Assembly (NCBI GenBank): GCA_030340625.1
Contig: JAOPHQ010002931.1
Coordinates: 1-64,000 of the forward strand
Direction of reading: 5' to 3'
Source of the DNA: Merluccius polli
Taxonomy: Eukaryota > Chordata > Actinopteri > Gadiformes > Merlucciidae
Length of the DNA stretch: 64,000 nt
Positions within the stretch are counted from its first letter, which is position 1. Each line of letters opens with the position of its first letter. The position numbers and the translations under genes were made by a program. Shown here in pieces: positions 37,957 to 53,169 of the stretch. A model generated the notes under the pieces. The model was not told the origin of the DNA. It was given only the letters and a program-made list of their open reading frames with translations, and did not search any database.

Positions 37957-38494
37957 TATAAATAGGATACATTTCATATGAATGTGTAGGATTGGCAATT
38001 TGAATAATAATAATAATACATTACTACTGCTAAATTACAATTTCAGCAGTACATTTTTACCCTGTAATAAATACCCAATACAGTAACAATGCTGGAATTA
38101 GATGATACCAAAAGAAAATCAAATACAGGAGGTGGCCGTGAATGATTCTACTCATTTCCTCTGGAGTTGTCAAGTATCACAGAAATGTATGCTGTCCTCA
38201 AGATCAGATAATTGTCTTCCTGCAATTAATACTGAGAGTTCGCTGTTCACTGATCACCCCCTTCCAGCAGTTTCTCATAGTGCTCGTCTTTCAGGCCTCC
38301 AAACTATTGAAACTATTTCTACAATTGTAGCGACTGCCACCCCATTACCATAACCTCTTACACCTTACCCTTCTTCATGTTTCTGTTCAGGAGCAGTGTG
38401 TGCTGTGTGTACATGTGTTTCTCTGTGTTTCTCAGAGAGTGCTGTGCGAAGATAATGTCAGTATGGGTTTGAGTTTGCTGCTTGATTTGACAGC

Positions 38495-38619
38495 AGAGTC
38501 CCCCCCCCCCCCCCCCCCCTCCCGCCCTCCACACACACACACACACACATTATGAAAGGAATGGCTGGTGTCTCCCCTCTAGGCCCAACCGACACTAGAT
38601 ATACAAACATACACCTACT

Positions 38620-38650
<31 letters not shown>

Positions 38651-38842
38651 GCGCACACACACACACACACACACACATGTGCGCACACAAACACTCCCAT
38701 ACACACACACGCATGCCCACCTACACACAAACGCAAACATCCGTGTGCACACACAGAGACAGACATGCAAACAAACACACACACACACACATACACACAC
38801 ACACACATGCACATACACACACACATGCACACACATGCACAC
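38495..38842. repeat. Poly(C) run and AC-rich tract
   Basis: A C run at 38,501-38,519 followed by interrupted AC repeats to 38,842. Confidence 0.85.
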
Positions 38843-39077
38843 TTCGACACTACTTGAACCCTAGGGCAGAATGCCAGAGTGCTGGAGGAATGTGACCCTG
38901 TGGCCTCGACTCGCAGACTTCCACATGGAGACCGGACATTGGGAAGAGGAGAGGCCAGAATAGCGCCGGTGTCCGGTAACCAGAGACACACTGTGTTTGT
39001 AAACCCTAGACGTATGACATACACGGATACATAACAGCAGGGGGCCCTGCTAGGGCCGCATGCACATGTAGAGCCGC

Positions 39078-39260
39078 AACCTGCACACACACACACACAC
39101 ACACACTTAGAGACCCGCAACCTGCGCGCACACACACTTAGAGACCCGCAACCTGCGCGCACACACACACACTTGGAGACCCGCAACCCCTTACACACAC
39201 ACACACACACACATATGTAGAGACCCGAAACCCTCACACACACATGTAGAGACCCGCAAC

Positions 39261-39314
<54 letters not shown>

Positions 39315-39537
39315 CCACAACTTGCGCGCACACACACACACACATGTAGAGACCCGCAACCTGCATACACACACATGTAGAGACCCACAACCTGCGCACA
39401 CACACACACACATGTAGAGACCCGCAACCTGCATACACACACACATAGAGACCCGCAACCTGTGCACACGCACATATGAGGAGACCTGCAACCTGTGCAC
39501 ACACACACACACACACACACACGAAGAGACCTGCATC

Positions 39538-39590
<53 letters not shown>
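39078..39590. repeat. Compound minisatellite: GTAGAGACCCGCAACCTG plus (CA)n
   Basis: About ten repeats of 'agagacccgcaacctg' each followed by a CA/CGCA run of varying length, ending in a pure CA tract at 39,540-39,589. The 354-codon minus-strand frame (to 39,522) is a product of this array. Confidence 0.85.
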
Positions 39591-39591
<1 letters not shown>

Positions 39592-39650
39592 AGACCAAGT
39601 GTCCAAAGCAGAGGGTGGTGGAGGAGGCGGTGGTAGTGGCTCAGGCGAGT

Positions 39651-39675
39651 GGGGGGGGGGGGGGGGGGGGGGGGG
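39651..39675. repeat. Poly(G) run
   Basis: About 25 G, next to GGT-rich sequence. Confidence 0.8.
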
Positions 39676-39679
39676 TAGA

Positions 39680-42368
39680 AGGGTGTATTTTAAGGTGGAT
39701 GTCTTGGTAGGGATACGTAGGTAGATTTTGATCTGGTACAGCACTGGGCTAACCTTGCAGCCACACATTTTTCTGCTTTCATAAATCCAGACTTTCCAGT
39801 TAGACCTTTCAACTTTTTTTCTTTCTTTTTTTTTGCACCAGTACGAGCCGAGTGCAATCGAAAGACCTTGCTTGATTTATCCGGTGTTAAGTGTGTGTGT
39901 GCATGTGGGTCTGGGTGTGAGTGCACTGCACGTGTGTGTGTGTGTTTGCGTGTGTGTGCGTGCGCGCTTGTGTGTGTGTACGTGTATCAATTCGTGCAAA
40001 ATTGTCATGCATCTGTCATCTCGTTCCATGCGCATGCTTTTATGGATGTGTGCTGGTGCGCATGCCGTTGTCGGCGCCCATTGGTTGCTCAATGAGCTGA
40101 CCCATGTGACCTCTGTTCTCAATGCAGAGAGCTGTGATTTAAGTCGCACGTTCCCAATGGTGGAGATTTGCTTTACTGATCATAGAGAAGTACCTTTTAA
40201 AAAATAATGAATTTGAACCACATTTCTCAACTGGTGAAAGCATGTCATTGTATTGGAGGAGGTATGTGTGAAGTTTAACTTTAACAAACTAAAAATGACA
40301 TATTTTAAACAAATCAAGCTATCAATTTCTCCTGCCCCACATTTTGCTCACCCCTTTTGCCTAAATGATGAGATTTTCTTCCTGTATGTTTTTTGTTTGT
40401 CTTTAGTTTCATCGCTGGTAAATTGTATGAATGGAAGATTTTACACGCATATTGTAAAGTTGTAATGTTCTGCAGAGACGGGCCGGGGAGCTAAACCCCA
40501 CCCTCCGTACTTAGAGAAAGGACATGGGTACAGGTGACAAATCAGGTCCAACCAGTCACAGATGACAAGCTGTCAGAAGCATTGCCCCAAGTCTATCTGA
40601 CAAACGCCGGAGCCTTTGTGGAAGCCATTTTTCTCTCTCTTTTTCTTTTTCTTCTTCTCCTTCTTCCTCACTCCCCCTCAATGTTGCGGTGTACAGGTCG
40701 TCTTCTGGTGCCACACAGCATTCTGTCAAGTCATAAAGCATCCACAAACCTCATTGAGTCAGAGAGACACACGATAGAGTCATCACGGGTGTCTGTGTGT
40801 GTGTGCGTGTGTGCGTGGGTGGGTGGGTGGTTGTGCGTGTGCGGTCGCTTGGTTGCATATGTCATATCATTCCTGGTATACAGGTGTAAAGCCTATACCT
40901 GAGGCAGACAGGCTGGTGCCAAGGGAGTCATAAAACAATAAGAACAGGGCAATATATTCCTGTCTCTATCAAATAGCTAACAGGAATGGAACAGGAGGGG
41001 GAAAGAACAAGCAGCCAGCAGCTGACTGAGAACAAACAAACAGCAGACAGTAGACAGAGGAGCTGTTTGCAAACCGCCATCCAACCACTCTCATTTTGGT
41101 CAGTGTTTGTTGTTTTTTCTGTATGAATCCACAGACAGATAGACAGACAGACAGACACCCACAGTATGTGCCTGACTCTCCTGAGACTTGTACTCCTCAG
41201 TGGTACGTAGCCCCTCCTGTTTCTGGGACCGAGGCCAAACCATGAACAATACTGTATGTTTGCTAAAGACACTTGCATCCCTTGTATACTTGGATTCTAG
41301 CAGCCGATTTTCACAACCAAGGTTGATAATGTGATGTAAGGTGTAAAACAATTAATACATTTTCAAGAGCACATGTTGTTGTATTGCATAACGTTTGTAA
41401 CACAATTAATCTCTAGTAACCCCAATTAACCTAGTTTTCCCGAACAGATAATGAATGTCTTGTCGTATCGTTAGGTTTAGTGTTGTCGGCATGGAAAGAT
41501 CTAACTTATTTTAGCATTTTAGCATCTGTTCTACTTTGCTCTGAAACTGAGATATGGAAAATGGCTCAACTTCCTAGTGTCCCAGACATTGCTTTGTCTC
41601 AGGAGTAGGTTTAGCCAACGGCACGCCATGCTATTCTATATGTATTATTTTATACAAGTCACACACACATGCATGTATTCACTATTCAGGTCACTAAGGC
41701 ATGACAACATCACTAAGGAAACAAGTAAGACATACATTGTGTGGGTTGTGCGTCCCTATGAAACACTAGACTCAAATTAGCCAGCCACACAGCATGTCGT
41801 AAGTGGGGAAACAACCAAAGCCATAGAATCCACCGCTTCCGGTCTCCACAAGGCAGACGGAGGAGGTAGGTAGGTAGTTAAGAGGATTACCATTACATCA
41901 TTCAGCCACCAAAATGGCAAGCTCTGTTGACAAAGCATTCACCACAATATTGTTTTAACATCCCAGCATGCTCTGGGGCTGAGGGCAACCTTGTAACTGA
42001 GAACGTATAAGCCTGCCTTGTGTTGGAGTTTAGGTTTTAGGTTTCTAATTGTTTATGTTCCCCTCCACACCATTATAGTAGATCATTATTATCTCAACAC
42101 GTCCTCTGTTTCTGCAGTAATTTGACATTCAAGCTCGCATTTACCTTTCTGAAGATAATGTGATGGAAAATTGTGTTGTGAGATGTGTTATGAATAGGCT
42201 GTATTATTGTCAGCACGAGTCGTGGTAGTCGTAGTAATATGGCAGCAAACAGCACAACTATAAGTTGTCAACATAATCATCCGTTAATATCCTCTCTGAT
42301 AAGAGCACATAAATGGTGTGTGCATTTGCAAACGTGTGTGTCTATCCGTGTGTGGGCGTGTGTATATA

Positions 42369-42413
<45 letters not shown>

Positions 42414-43970
42414 CTCCGGTAGGGACCCAAAGTGGACCAGATGCCTTATCTTACAGGCTGCTGCAAGGTGGATGTTATCAGCTGGGCTGCCCTACACAGA
42501 GAAACAGGTTGTGTTGAGTATTTACAGTCACACTGGGACAGTAAATAGACGCGGGGACACGCAGGGGAAAAACAGGAAATTCACCACAACACTGCTGTGT
42601 TTTGTTTTTGACGCTATTATTTTAGGGAATATATAAAAAAGTAGTATACATTTTGGCCACAATGAACTCAATTGCAAAGTTAATCACACAACCATTATTT
42701 TTACTCTCTCCACTCTTAAAGATTTTTTACATGAACGAATCAGGCGGATAATTTTTCCTTTGTAAACAACAGCGTTCGTGCTGTTCTCCACGTCCGTAGC
42801 GTTGCAGTAAATGACCCTATTGCGCAACGTAAAAGGCAGAGGAAGTTCAACAACAAGCACACAACGTGCCAGTACATAGCATAACATCATCACCATAACA
42901 TCATGGTGAGCAATATAACGCCGCATAACAACACACTTCACATTCACATTAACACAGTCACACACAAAAACCAGCAGTGTGTCACAAAAATCCTGTTCTC
43001 TCTCCGGGGCGAGTGACAGTTATAATAGCAGGCAAGACATGGTGTTCGCCTTTGTGTCCTACATAACCATTTGGATAATCATGTGTTCCATCAAAGCAAC
43101 TGTCAGTTTCCTAATTGTCACTGTGGCAACAACGCAGAGCTCATTAGGTGTGTGTTCTCTATGGTGGCTCCTAGGGCCCATGTGGGCATTCTGGCACACA
43201 GGAGGGCTCGGTTCCTATCCCAGACCACACCGAGGACCGTGTGCCGGGCCAAAACCTCCACCGTGACTCAAGTTTAGTTTTTCTTTTCTTTTTTGTGGTG
43301 AGAGTGGGTTGCCTCTCTCCCAGTCTCACCCGGGTGACTAGTCTCTGATCCATCCCTCCTCTCACATTCCCTTCCGTTTCCTCTTCTCTTTCTTTTTTCA
43401 TCACTCGCTTTTTCCGCATGAATCATCGGGAGAAGCCGAGGGTCATTTATTAATTTAAAGTCTTTCCTGTAGGATCCATTCTGAGGCTTTCGTTGGATGT
43501 GTCGGCCGACTTTGGGTTGTCACCAAAGCGACACAGACTTTCACAACAAGGTGACGTAGTTCCTCCTCGCCGAGTCGTAGTCCTGTCACATGTCACATGT
43601 GAGCCTTACATCGCCTGCTCCCCCGCATGCCTGTGCAAAGGTCTGAGCAACACAAAAGGCAAGCAGATAGCGAGGAGTGGCGGTGTGTTTGTGTGTGTGT
43701 GTGTGTGTGTTTATATGCATTTTAAATGTTATTGTCGTATGAGCACTATGCTCTGGCCTGACTCGTATAGTCATACTTTTATACTACTACTACTACAACT
43801 ACTACTACTAATATTTATTACTATAATCACTATTCTTTCAAACTCAATTCTTGTGTTTGTGTCCTATGGTTGCTCCAACTAACAGAGAGCCTAAGCCCCT
43901 CCCCTTCTGCTGTCCCCCATGGGACCATATTTCGGAAAAAATATATACATTAGTTAACAAATACTTTTTT
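39680..43970. other. No gene recognised
   Basis: Unique, AT-rich sequence with small GT tracts (about 39,935-39,980, 42,372-42,410, 43,685-43,712). No splice-coherent exon, tRNA or rRNA seen. Confidence 0.5.
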
Positions 43971-43977
43971 GATCCCG

Positions 43978-44450
43978 TTTGAATTGTGTCATGAATTACA
44001 CATAATTATTATTTTAAAAATAATTTTGCAAGTCAAGAAAGTCACTCTTTGTCGTAAAACTGTTGAAGTATTAGACTGTGAAAACACATATTTAGAAAGA
44101 CTAAACACCCAAAAGTTGCGTAAGCGACGTCATAATGTTCTCCCTCCGCAGGCTACCCGGAGCCGCTGAAGCTAACGTTAACACGATGCCTGTGTGTTTC
44201 GTACTACCGGGATGTAACGGGTCTTGCTCGTTTCTTCGCTTCACGGCTGATAAAAGGACCAGGAGTCGCTGGATAAAACACATCCGGTACGATACATGTT
44301 GGTGACGTAGATGTAGAAGTGCACTGGGCAGTTTCACACAAAACGATGTACTACTACTAATGTACTACTAATATACTACTACTAATGTTACTTTCAAAAG
44401 TAACTAAATGTTGACAAACGTCATATGTGTAATTCATGGCACAATTCAAA
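43978..44450. mobile_element. Inverted-repeat element with THAP-like frame, copy 2 (complete)
   Basis: Termini TTTGAATTGTGTCATGAATT and, reversed, TTTGAATTGTGCCATGAATT, both continuing ACACATA: a 27-bp inverted repeat with one mismatch. About 473 bp. Superfamily not assigned; no clear target duplication. Confidence 0.7.
44186..44305 (+). pseudogene. THAP zinc-finger-like short frame inside the element
   Basis: 39 codons starting MPVCFVLPGCNGSCSFLRFT and continuing ADKRTRSRWIKHIR. The Cys-x5-Cys, Phe and Trp spacing recalls the first half of a THAP (C2CH) DNA-binding domain, but the second Cys-His half is absent. Copy 1 near 36,284 carries the same stretch, broken. Probably a captured or ancestral transposase end, not a gene. 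Confidence 0.4.
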
Positions 44451-44454
44451 TGTG

Positions 44455-44832
44455 TTAAAGGGGCTGTAGACAACTTTTCAACTTTTCCCTTTTCACTTTT
44501 CCCACCCAAGCGTTTCAAAGTGGTATTTTTGCACCGCTGTTGCAAAGACAAACCGGATCGCTTTCCGTTTCCTCAAAGCGACCACAAACAACACAAGACG
44601 CGCATCTGTTTAGAAATGTCTGTGGCAGCAGGGGTTGGCGTCGGGGTGGAGGGGGGAGTAGAAGAAAACATTAGGAGGTTCATTTAGTCTATAATGAAGA
44701 CATGAAAACAGAAACATTCTTTAGTGTGTGTTGAGATAAGCGAACTGGGTTGGTAGCCTGACTGGATCGCCTGGCAAGTCGTGGCAGGAGGTTTATTTAG
44801 GAAGTATAGTATATACATATAAATGTAGCGTA

Positions 44833-44872
<40 letters not shown>

Positions 44873-45617
44873 TGGTGGGCCATTATCGGCGTTAACACGC
44901 TGCGATAACGCGAGACTCTTATCGCGCGATAAAAAAATGATCGCCGTTAATCTATTCTCAAAGTTGGGTTGGGAGCTGGGTCTATACCGGATTTCCACCA
45001 AGGAAGGTAAGCGCCGCGGAACGGCTGCACTGCGGAACGGCTGCGTCCTCTGCCCGGCAACCCCCCCCCCCATTATTTAGGTAGCACACACATATGAATG
45101 CCTTCGACAGAATTCAAATGAGCCATTTTAATCTAGATTAATCTAGATTAATTCCAAGATTACAGTGAGATTAATCTAGATTAAACAAATTAATCTATGC
45201 CCACCACTAATATATATCTATATATATATGTGCGTATATAAGTAGTGTCATCAGATTCGCTTTACTTTGGTGGTTCCACCGTCCGCCATTTCCACTACTG
45301 GGGATAGCTAGTGGGGATAGCTACCGATAGCGTAACAGTAAGCTATATAGTAAACAACAGCGCTATTCTTAGTGGTTTGGTTGCACGCGCAATGGTTGAT
45401 GCTTTTTCTTTGTGCCATAAAGTGAGCCTTCATTTTTCCCGGGAGATCGTACCCGGTGGCAGACGGAGCTGCATAGTGAAAGCGAGGCTCATAGGGAAGC
45501 TAAGGGAACCAAGCTAAACGCTGATGGTGTCATTATTCTGCAGCCATTACACTGTGCAATCAACATTTACTTCATACTGATACGTTAAAGCAAAAAATGT
45601 GTCTGCAGGACCTTTAA
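44455..45617. mobile_element. DNA element with TTAAAGG termini, host of a hAT insertion
   Basis: Begins TTAAAGGGGCTGTAGACAAC and, on the other strand, ends TTAAAGGTCCTGCAGACACA. It abuts the THAP-like element. A (TA)n tract at 44,836-44,869 and a hAT lie inside. No transposase frame. Confidence 0.55.
44870..45209. mobile_element. hAT element inserted in a TA microsatellite
   Basis: Termini TAGTGGTGGGC and GCCCACCACTA are perfect 11-bp inverted repeats, flanked by ATATATAT on both sides. Interior includes repeated TTAATCTAGA, a known hallmark of this fish family. Confidence 0.8.
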
Positions 45618-45892
45618 AAACTGATTTTGCCTCTCGCCGTTGACTAGCGTACATATTTTTTCTGAAATAAGGTCCAATGGGGGACAGCGGAAGGGGAGGG
45701 ACTTATGGTTGTTATGGCTGTTCAGCCAAGACGGTTTGGAGTCAGTGCAAGTGTCTGTATGGCTGCTTCTACTCACAGCAACTGGGTGACTGCTGAGCTG
45801 ACGCGCTCCCCTGAAGTACTGTCTGCTCGGCTCTCTAGCACTCTGCTGTCGGCCCTCTTATGGTGTTACTCCCGCACTGTTTATACCAGCCC

Positions 45893-45904
45893 ACACACAC
45901 ACAC

Positions 45905-45936
<32 letters not shown>

Positions 45937-46018
45937 TCATGCGCGCACACACAAACGCGCGCACATGCGTGCACACATACAAACACACACGCGGCATGCA
46001 CCCACACACACACACGTC
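45893..46018. repeat. AC-rich microsatellite
   Basis: Interrupted AC repeats with GCGC breaks. Confidence 0.85.
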
Positions 46019-46986
46019 GCATATAAACACAATAAACGCATACTCAAAATATCAACACCTATCATTTTTTACGATAGCCACTATCTTTTTTATTGACGTA
46101 ATGATATCTGAATTTCCCAGTGGAGGAAGGAACCAGAGGAAGTGAACTTCCGTTGTTGTTGTTGTTGTTGTTGCCTCAGCAGTGCTCGGCTGGGTGCTTC
46201 CAGTTATGATAGAGGGACAAGAGCAGATAGGAGCTGTTTGTACCAGAGAGGAATGGCTTGGACCCCTTTCAATGACCCGCAATCTTATCTGCCTGCAAGC
46301 TTGGTATGCCTCCACTAGTTAACACTCAGCAGATTTTGGGGAAAGGGATTGAGTCTCCACTGGTTCTCTCTCTCTATCTCTCTCTGTCTCTCTCTCGCTT
46401 TGTCCCCCTTTTCACGGTGCTCACTATAAAAACAGATATAACATGGATTTATTTGGAGTGTGCTGCATATTTGGAGTGAGCGGTATTTCAGCAAGAGCTA
46501 TACTTGCTGTTTAGTGTAAGGGGAGGGGGGGGGGCGCCCTAATTAGAGGCCTTGGTAACTTCAAACAGGAGGAGTGCAGTGAAGTGTCCCAAAGCACACC
46601 CCACCCGCCTCACTTCTCCTTTACAAGGAGGCAAAGGAAATTCCATAATCCTTAGGTTTTATACAGGCTTGCACCAACTCAGAGTTCAATCTTCAACGTA
46701 TGTTGCCATGGCAACCGATCTTCATCCCACATGTACTGTTTTGTCTGTGTGTATTCTTTTCAGTTAGGTCAGCTGCGTGCGTTTGTTTAACCTATCATCG
46801 TGTCCACATTTGCTGTGTTTTTCCACTCCCCCTCTACTGCCGCCTCTATTCAAAGATGCTTATTTACAGTGAAGCGTCTGATTCAAATAAACACTTGCCG
46901 ACTGTCTGCCTGCCGGTCTGTCTGTCTGCCTGTTGCGCTGTGTGAGTCTCCCTCTCTCTGTCTCCCTTATGATGCAGTGTATTTTC

Positions 46987-47523
46987 TTAAAGCGCCAGTG
47001 AACCCAAAATCATGTTCTTTGTTTGTTTTCATTGCTTTAGTATGTTTTCTATGATCCTAAACATTTTGTCACTGCTGAAATAATCGTGTAATTTAGAAAA
47101 GAAAACTGGTCGTCCCCACCGAGCAGTTTGTAAACCTTCTACTCTGCTCCCAGCTCAGGTCCTGTTGTTTTCCTCGTGCTTTTCGGAGGCACCTCGACGT
47201 CACAACAAAGGTCCTCCGCGGTGCCGAAGTCAGGTGAGCTCCCACTGCAGACGCGTGGAGCCCCGTCTGCGGAGCGGTAAATGTCGACACGGTTCAGCTG
47301 CTCATATAGCGTAACGCCGCGATGTGTGGCGCATTTCATATACGACATCGCTCATCGCTCGTACTCAACGTACTGGCTTAAAAAAAAAGCGTCACAAAGT
47401 TGGGCGGGTCGTAACCGTGGGGAAAACACCTCCCCCATCCTTCCTAGAACTCTCGGCCAACGCATTTCAACGCAATCTCATTGTGTTCAAATTCGAGCGA
47501 ACACGGGTTCACTGGCACTTTAA
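46987..47523. mobile_element. DNA element with TTAAAG(C/T)GCCAGTGAACCC termini
   Basis: The left end TTAAAGCGCCAGTGAACCC is mirrored on the other strand at the right end, 19 bp with one mismatch. 537 bp, CpG-rich interior, no protein frame. Confidence 0.65.
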
Positions 47524-50816
<3,293 letters not shown>

Positions 50817-51115
50817 GGGGCACTTACCGGCTGAATGCCAAAATCTGGGGTACTTACCGGCTGAATGCCAAAATCTGGGGTCCTTACCAGCTGAATGCCA
50901 AAACCTACCGGCTGAATACCGGTAGGTACCTACCGGCTGAATGCCAAAACCTACCGGCTGAATACCGGTAGGTTCCTACTGGCTGAATGCCAAAACCTAC
51001 TGGCTTAATACCGGTAGGTTCCTACCGGCTGAATGCCAAAACCTACTGGCTGAATACCGGTAGGTTCCTACCGGCTGAATGCTAAAACCCGGAGGAATTA
51101 CCGGCTGAATGCCAA
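50817..51115. repeat. Minisatellite of ACCGGCTGAATGCCAAAA units
   Basis: Three about 30-bp units (with TCTGGGGTACTT) pass into about four about 60-bp units containing CTGAATACCGGTAGGTTCC. ACCGGT palindromes recur. Confidence 0.85.
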
Positions 51116-52031
51116 AATTGAATTGTAATGCAGCACCAAGGATTACGGTAAGTTCATCGGCCACAGTATATAGCCAAATCCACTTCCTGCTGGGTTAACG
51201 TATTAAAAAAAGCTCTAGTTGAGTCTATATATAAATATAGTAAAGGTACACCTAACGGTATAAATATCATTCACATCCTGTATACAGAACAGGGAACATT
51301 GGCTGTAGTACACCGGGAACAAGGCTTTGAGCAAACTACATGTGTTTGAGTTAGTCATGTTGAGTTACGCGCTGGCTCACAGACCGTGTAACCAGAGTCC
51401 GGCTGTCCACTGTAACATTCTCATACCACAGCTGTCTGTCCCACCAGCTTCTCACCACACACACACACACACACACAGATGTGTGTGTGTGTGTGTTCGC
51501 ATATATGTATACACGGGCGCGCCTGTGTATACACCTTGAAAGAAAGCCTTTAAGCGTTTGTTTATCCCAAAACTGGGTCACAATTGTGTTGCACTACCCC
51601 TAAAGTCAGAGTCATAGTTTAGACTGGGTTGTACGGTACAGTACGGTCCTCCTAAGCACTTCCTGACGTCATGGTTAATGGAGCGCCCACCAGGCGGCTC
51701 CGCCCGTTGGCCATAGCGACAGCGAGCTGTGACGCAAGCATGACTCGCTTATTGCTGCTTTTGATTATATTGCACTACATAAATAGACATAGCCTATACC
51801 TGTGAGCCGGGCTGATTTATTTCGAAGATCCTCTGCAATTTCCCAGAAGTGGCGCTACAACTGAAGGAAGTGATTAATACGCGAGGCAGCCAGAGGGCTC
51901 CTGAACGTGTGGTTGGCTGAGCAGTGCTCTGCGTGTTGTAATATGGTCATATTTACATTTTTAGTAAAAGAGTTGACAGGCACCGGTTGCCTAGGGATTT
52001 GTGTTTTGTTTCCGAGCCCGGAGCCAAGTGT

Positions 52032-52070
<39 letters not shown>

Positions 52071-52628
52071 CAGACAGAACCACAATCCAGACCCTAATAC
52101 ATGGAGATGTGTCACACTGGGACTTGCCTGTACAGCAGAGCAGAGAGCAGCATTACCTCTCTAATAATGTTCCTGAGAAAAGTGTTTGTTGCTGCCAGCG
52201 GCAGCCATTATACCGTGCATAAAGCTTAATAAATCACAGCCATTGGCATGTTTTGATTGAGTGATTTTTTTGTGTGAGGCAGAGGATTGTAATGAAATCC
52301 CCTCCCTAGGTTGTTTCCCTGTCCCTCTTCCGGATACTACACCCATGCTGCTGGCTGACGTCAGGCACACAGCCCAGAGCTAAACCTTTTGCTCCTGCCC
52401 TTATCTCGCCGTGTGAACTTTGACCACTGGCTGAATGTGTGCACTCCTAACTGCCTGGAGAGGTAGAGGTCGTCAACCCTCTGACCTCCACGCCGAATGA
52501 ATCATTTACACCAATGATAGTCTTGCACACAGCCGACCTCTCAGCCACCACCACGCCCCACCCTTCTTGTTGGTTGGGCAGCCGTACGAATCAGCTGATC
52601 CAATTCAGGGTGAAGTCCCATTAACTAA
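51116..52628. other. No gene recognised
   Basis: AC/GT tract at 51,456-51,497 and (TG)n at 52,036-52,068; otherwise unique with no coding signal. Confidence 0.5.
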
Positions 52629-53163
52629 GGTGACCAGATTTCTGAAATGAAAAACGGGGACCTTTGTAGTTTGGCGGTCCCTATATCCACAAAATATCTG
52701 ATGTTATTATTTCTGGAATGAAAAAAAAAAAAGGACATATTTACGTTTCACCAATTGTTATCATGGTAATACTGTAGTACTGTAGTAAAATATTGGGCAG
52801 TACATGCCCAATGGTTTACCATGATGTGATTTAAGCTTTGGTAATCAAACCCAAAATAGAAAACAAGCCAAAGACTACTTCAATAAGGACTTGTTCTATA
52901 TTGTATTGCTAGCCCATTGTTTATGATCGGTCACGCCTGCTTATGGTATGGTAAGTCCATAGACAGACCCCCGTGTAGCGAGTTCACGTCACAGCCTATC
53001 AGATAGACACGATACGAATTACCAACTGTCTTAAAATGTATATTTACCAGCAAGCTAGAACCTTTACCATTTAAAAATATATTGAATCCTCTTCAAAAAC
53101 AGGAACTTCTCCGGGTACAGCTCCAGCCGTAAACAGGCTGCCAGAAACGGGTCTGGTCACCCG
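52629..53163. mobile_element. Possible hAT-like element with GGTGACCAGA termini
   Basis: The left end GGTGACCAGATTTCTG and, on the other strand, the right end GGTGACCAGACCCGTTTCTG form a short inverted repeat typical of an old vertebrate hAT family. Target duplication not clear. Confidence 0.4.
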
Positions 53164-53169
53164 GTCTTT

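Noticed and set aside
38458..39522. 354-codon Cys/Val-rich minus-strand frame
   Set aside because: Translation of GT dinucleotide runs and the compound minisatellite; no splice sites, homology or normal composition.
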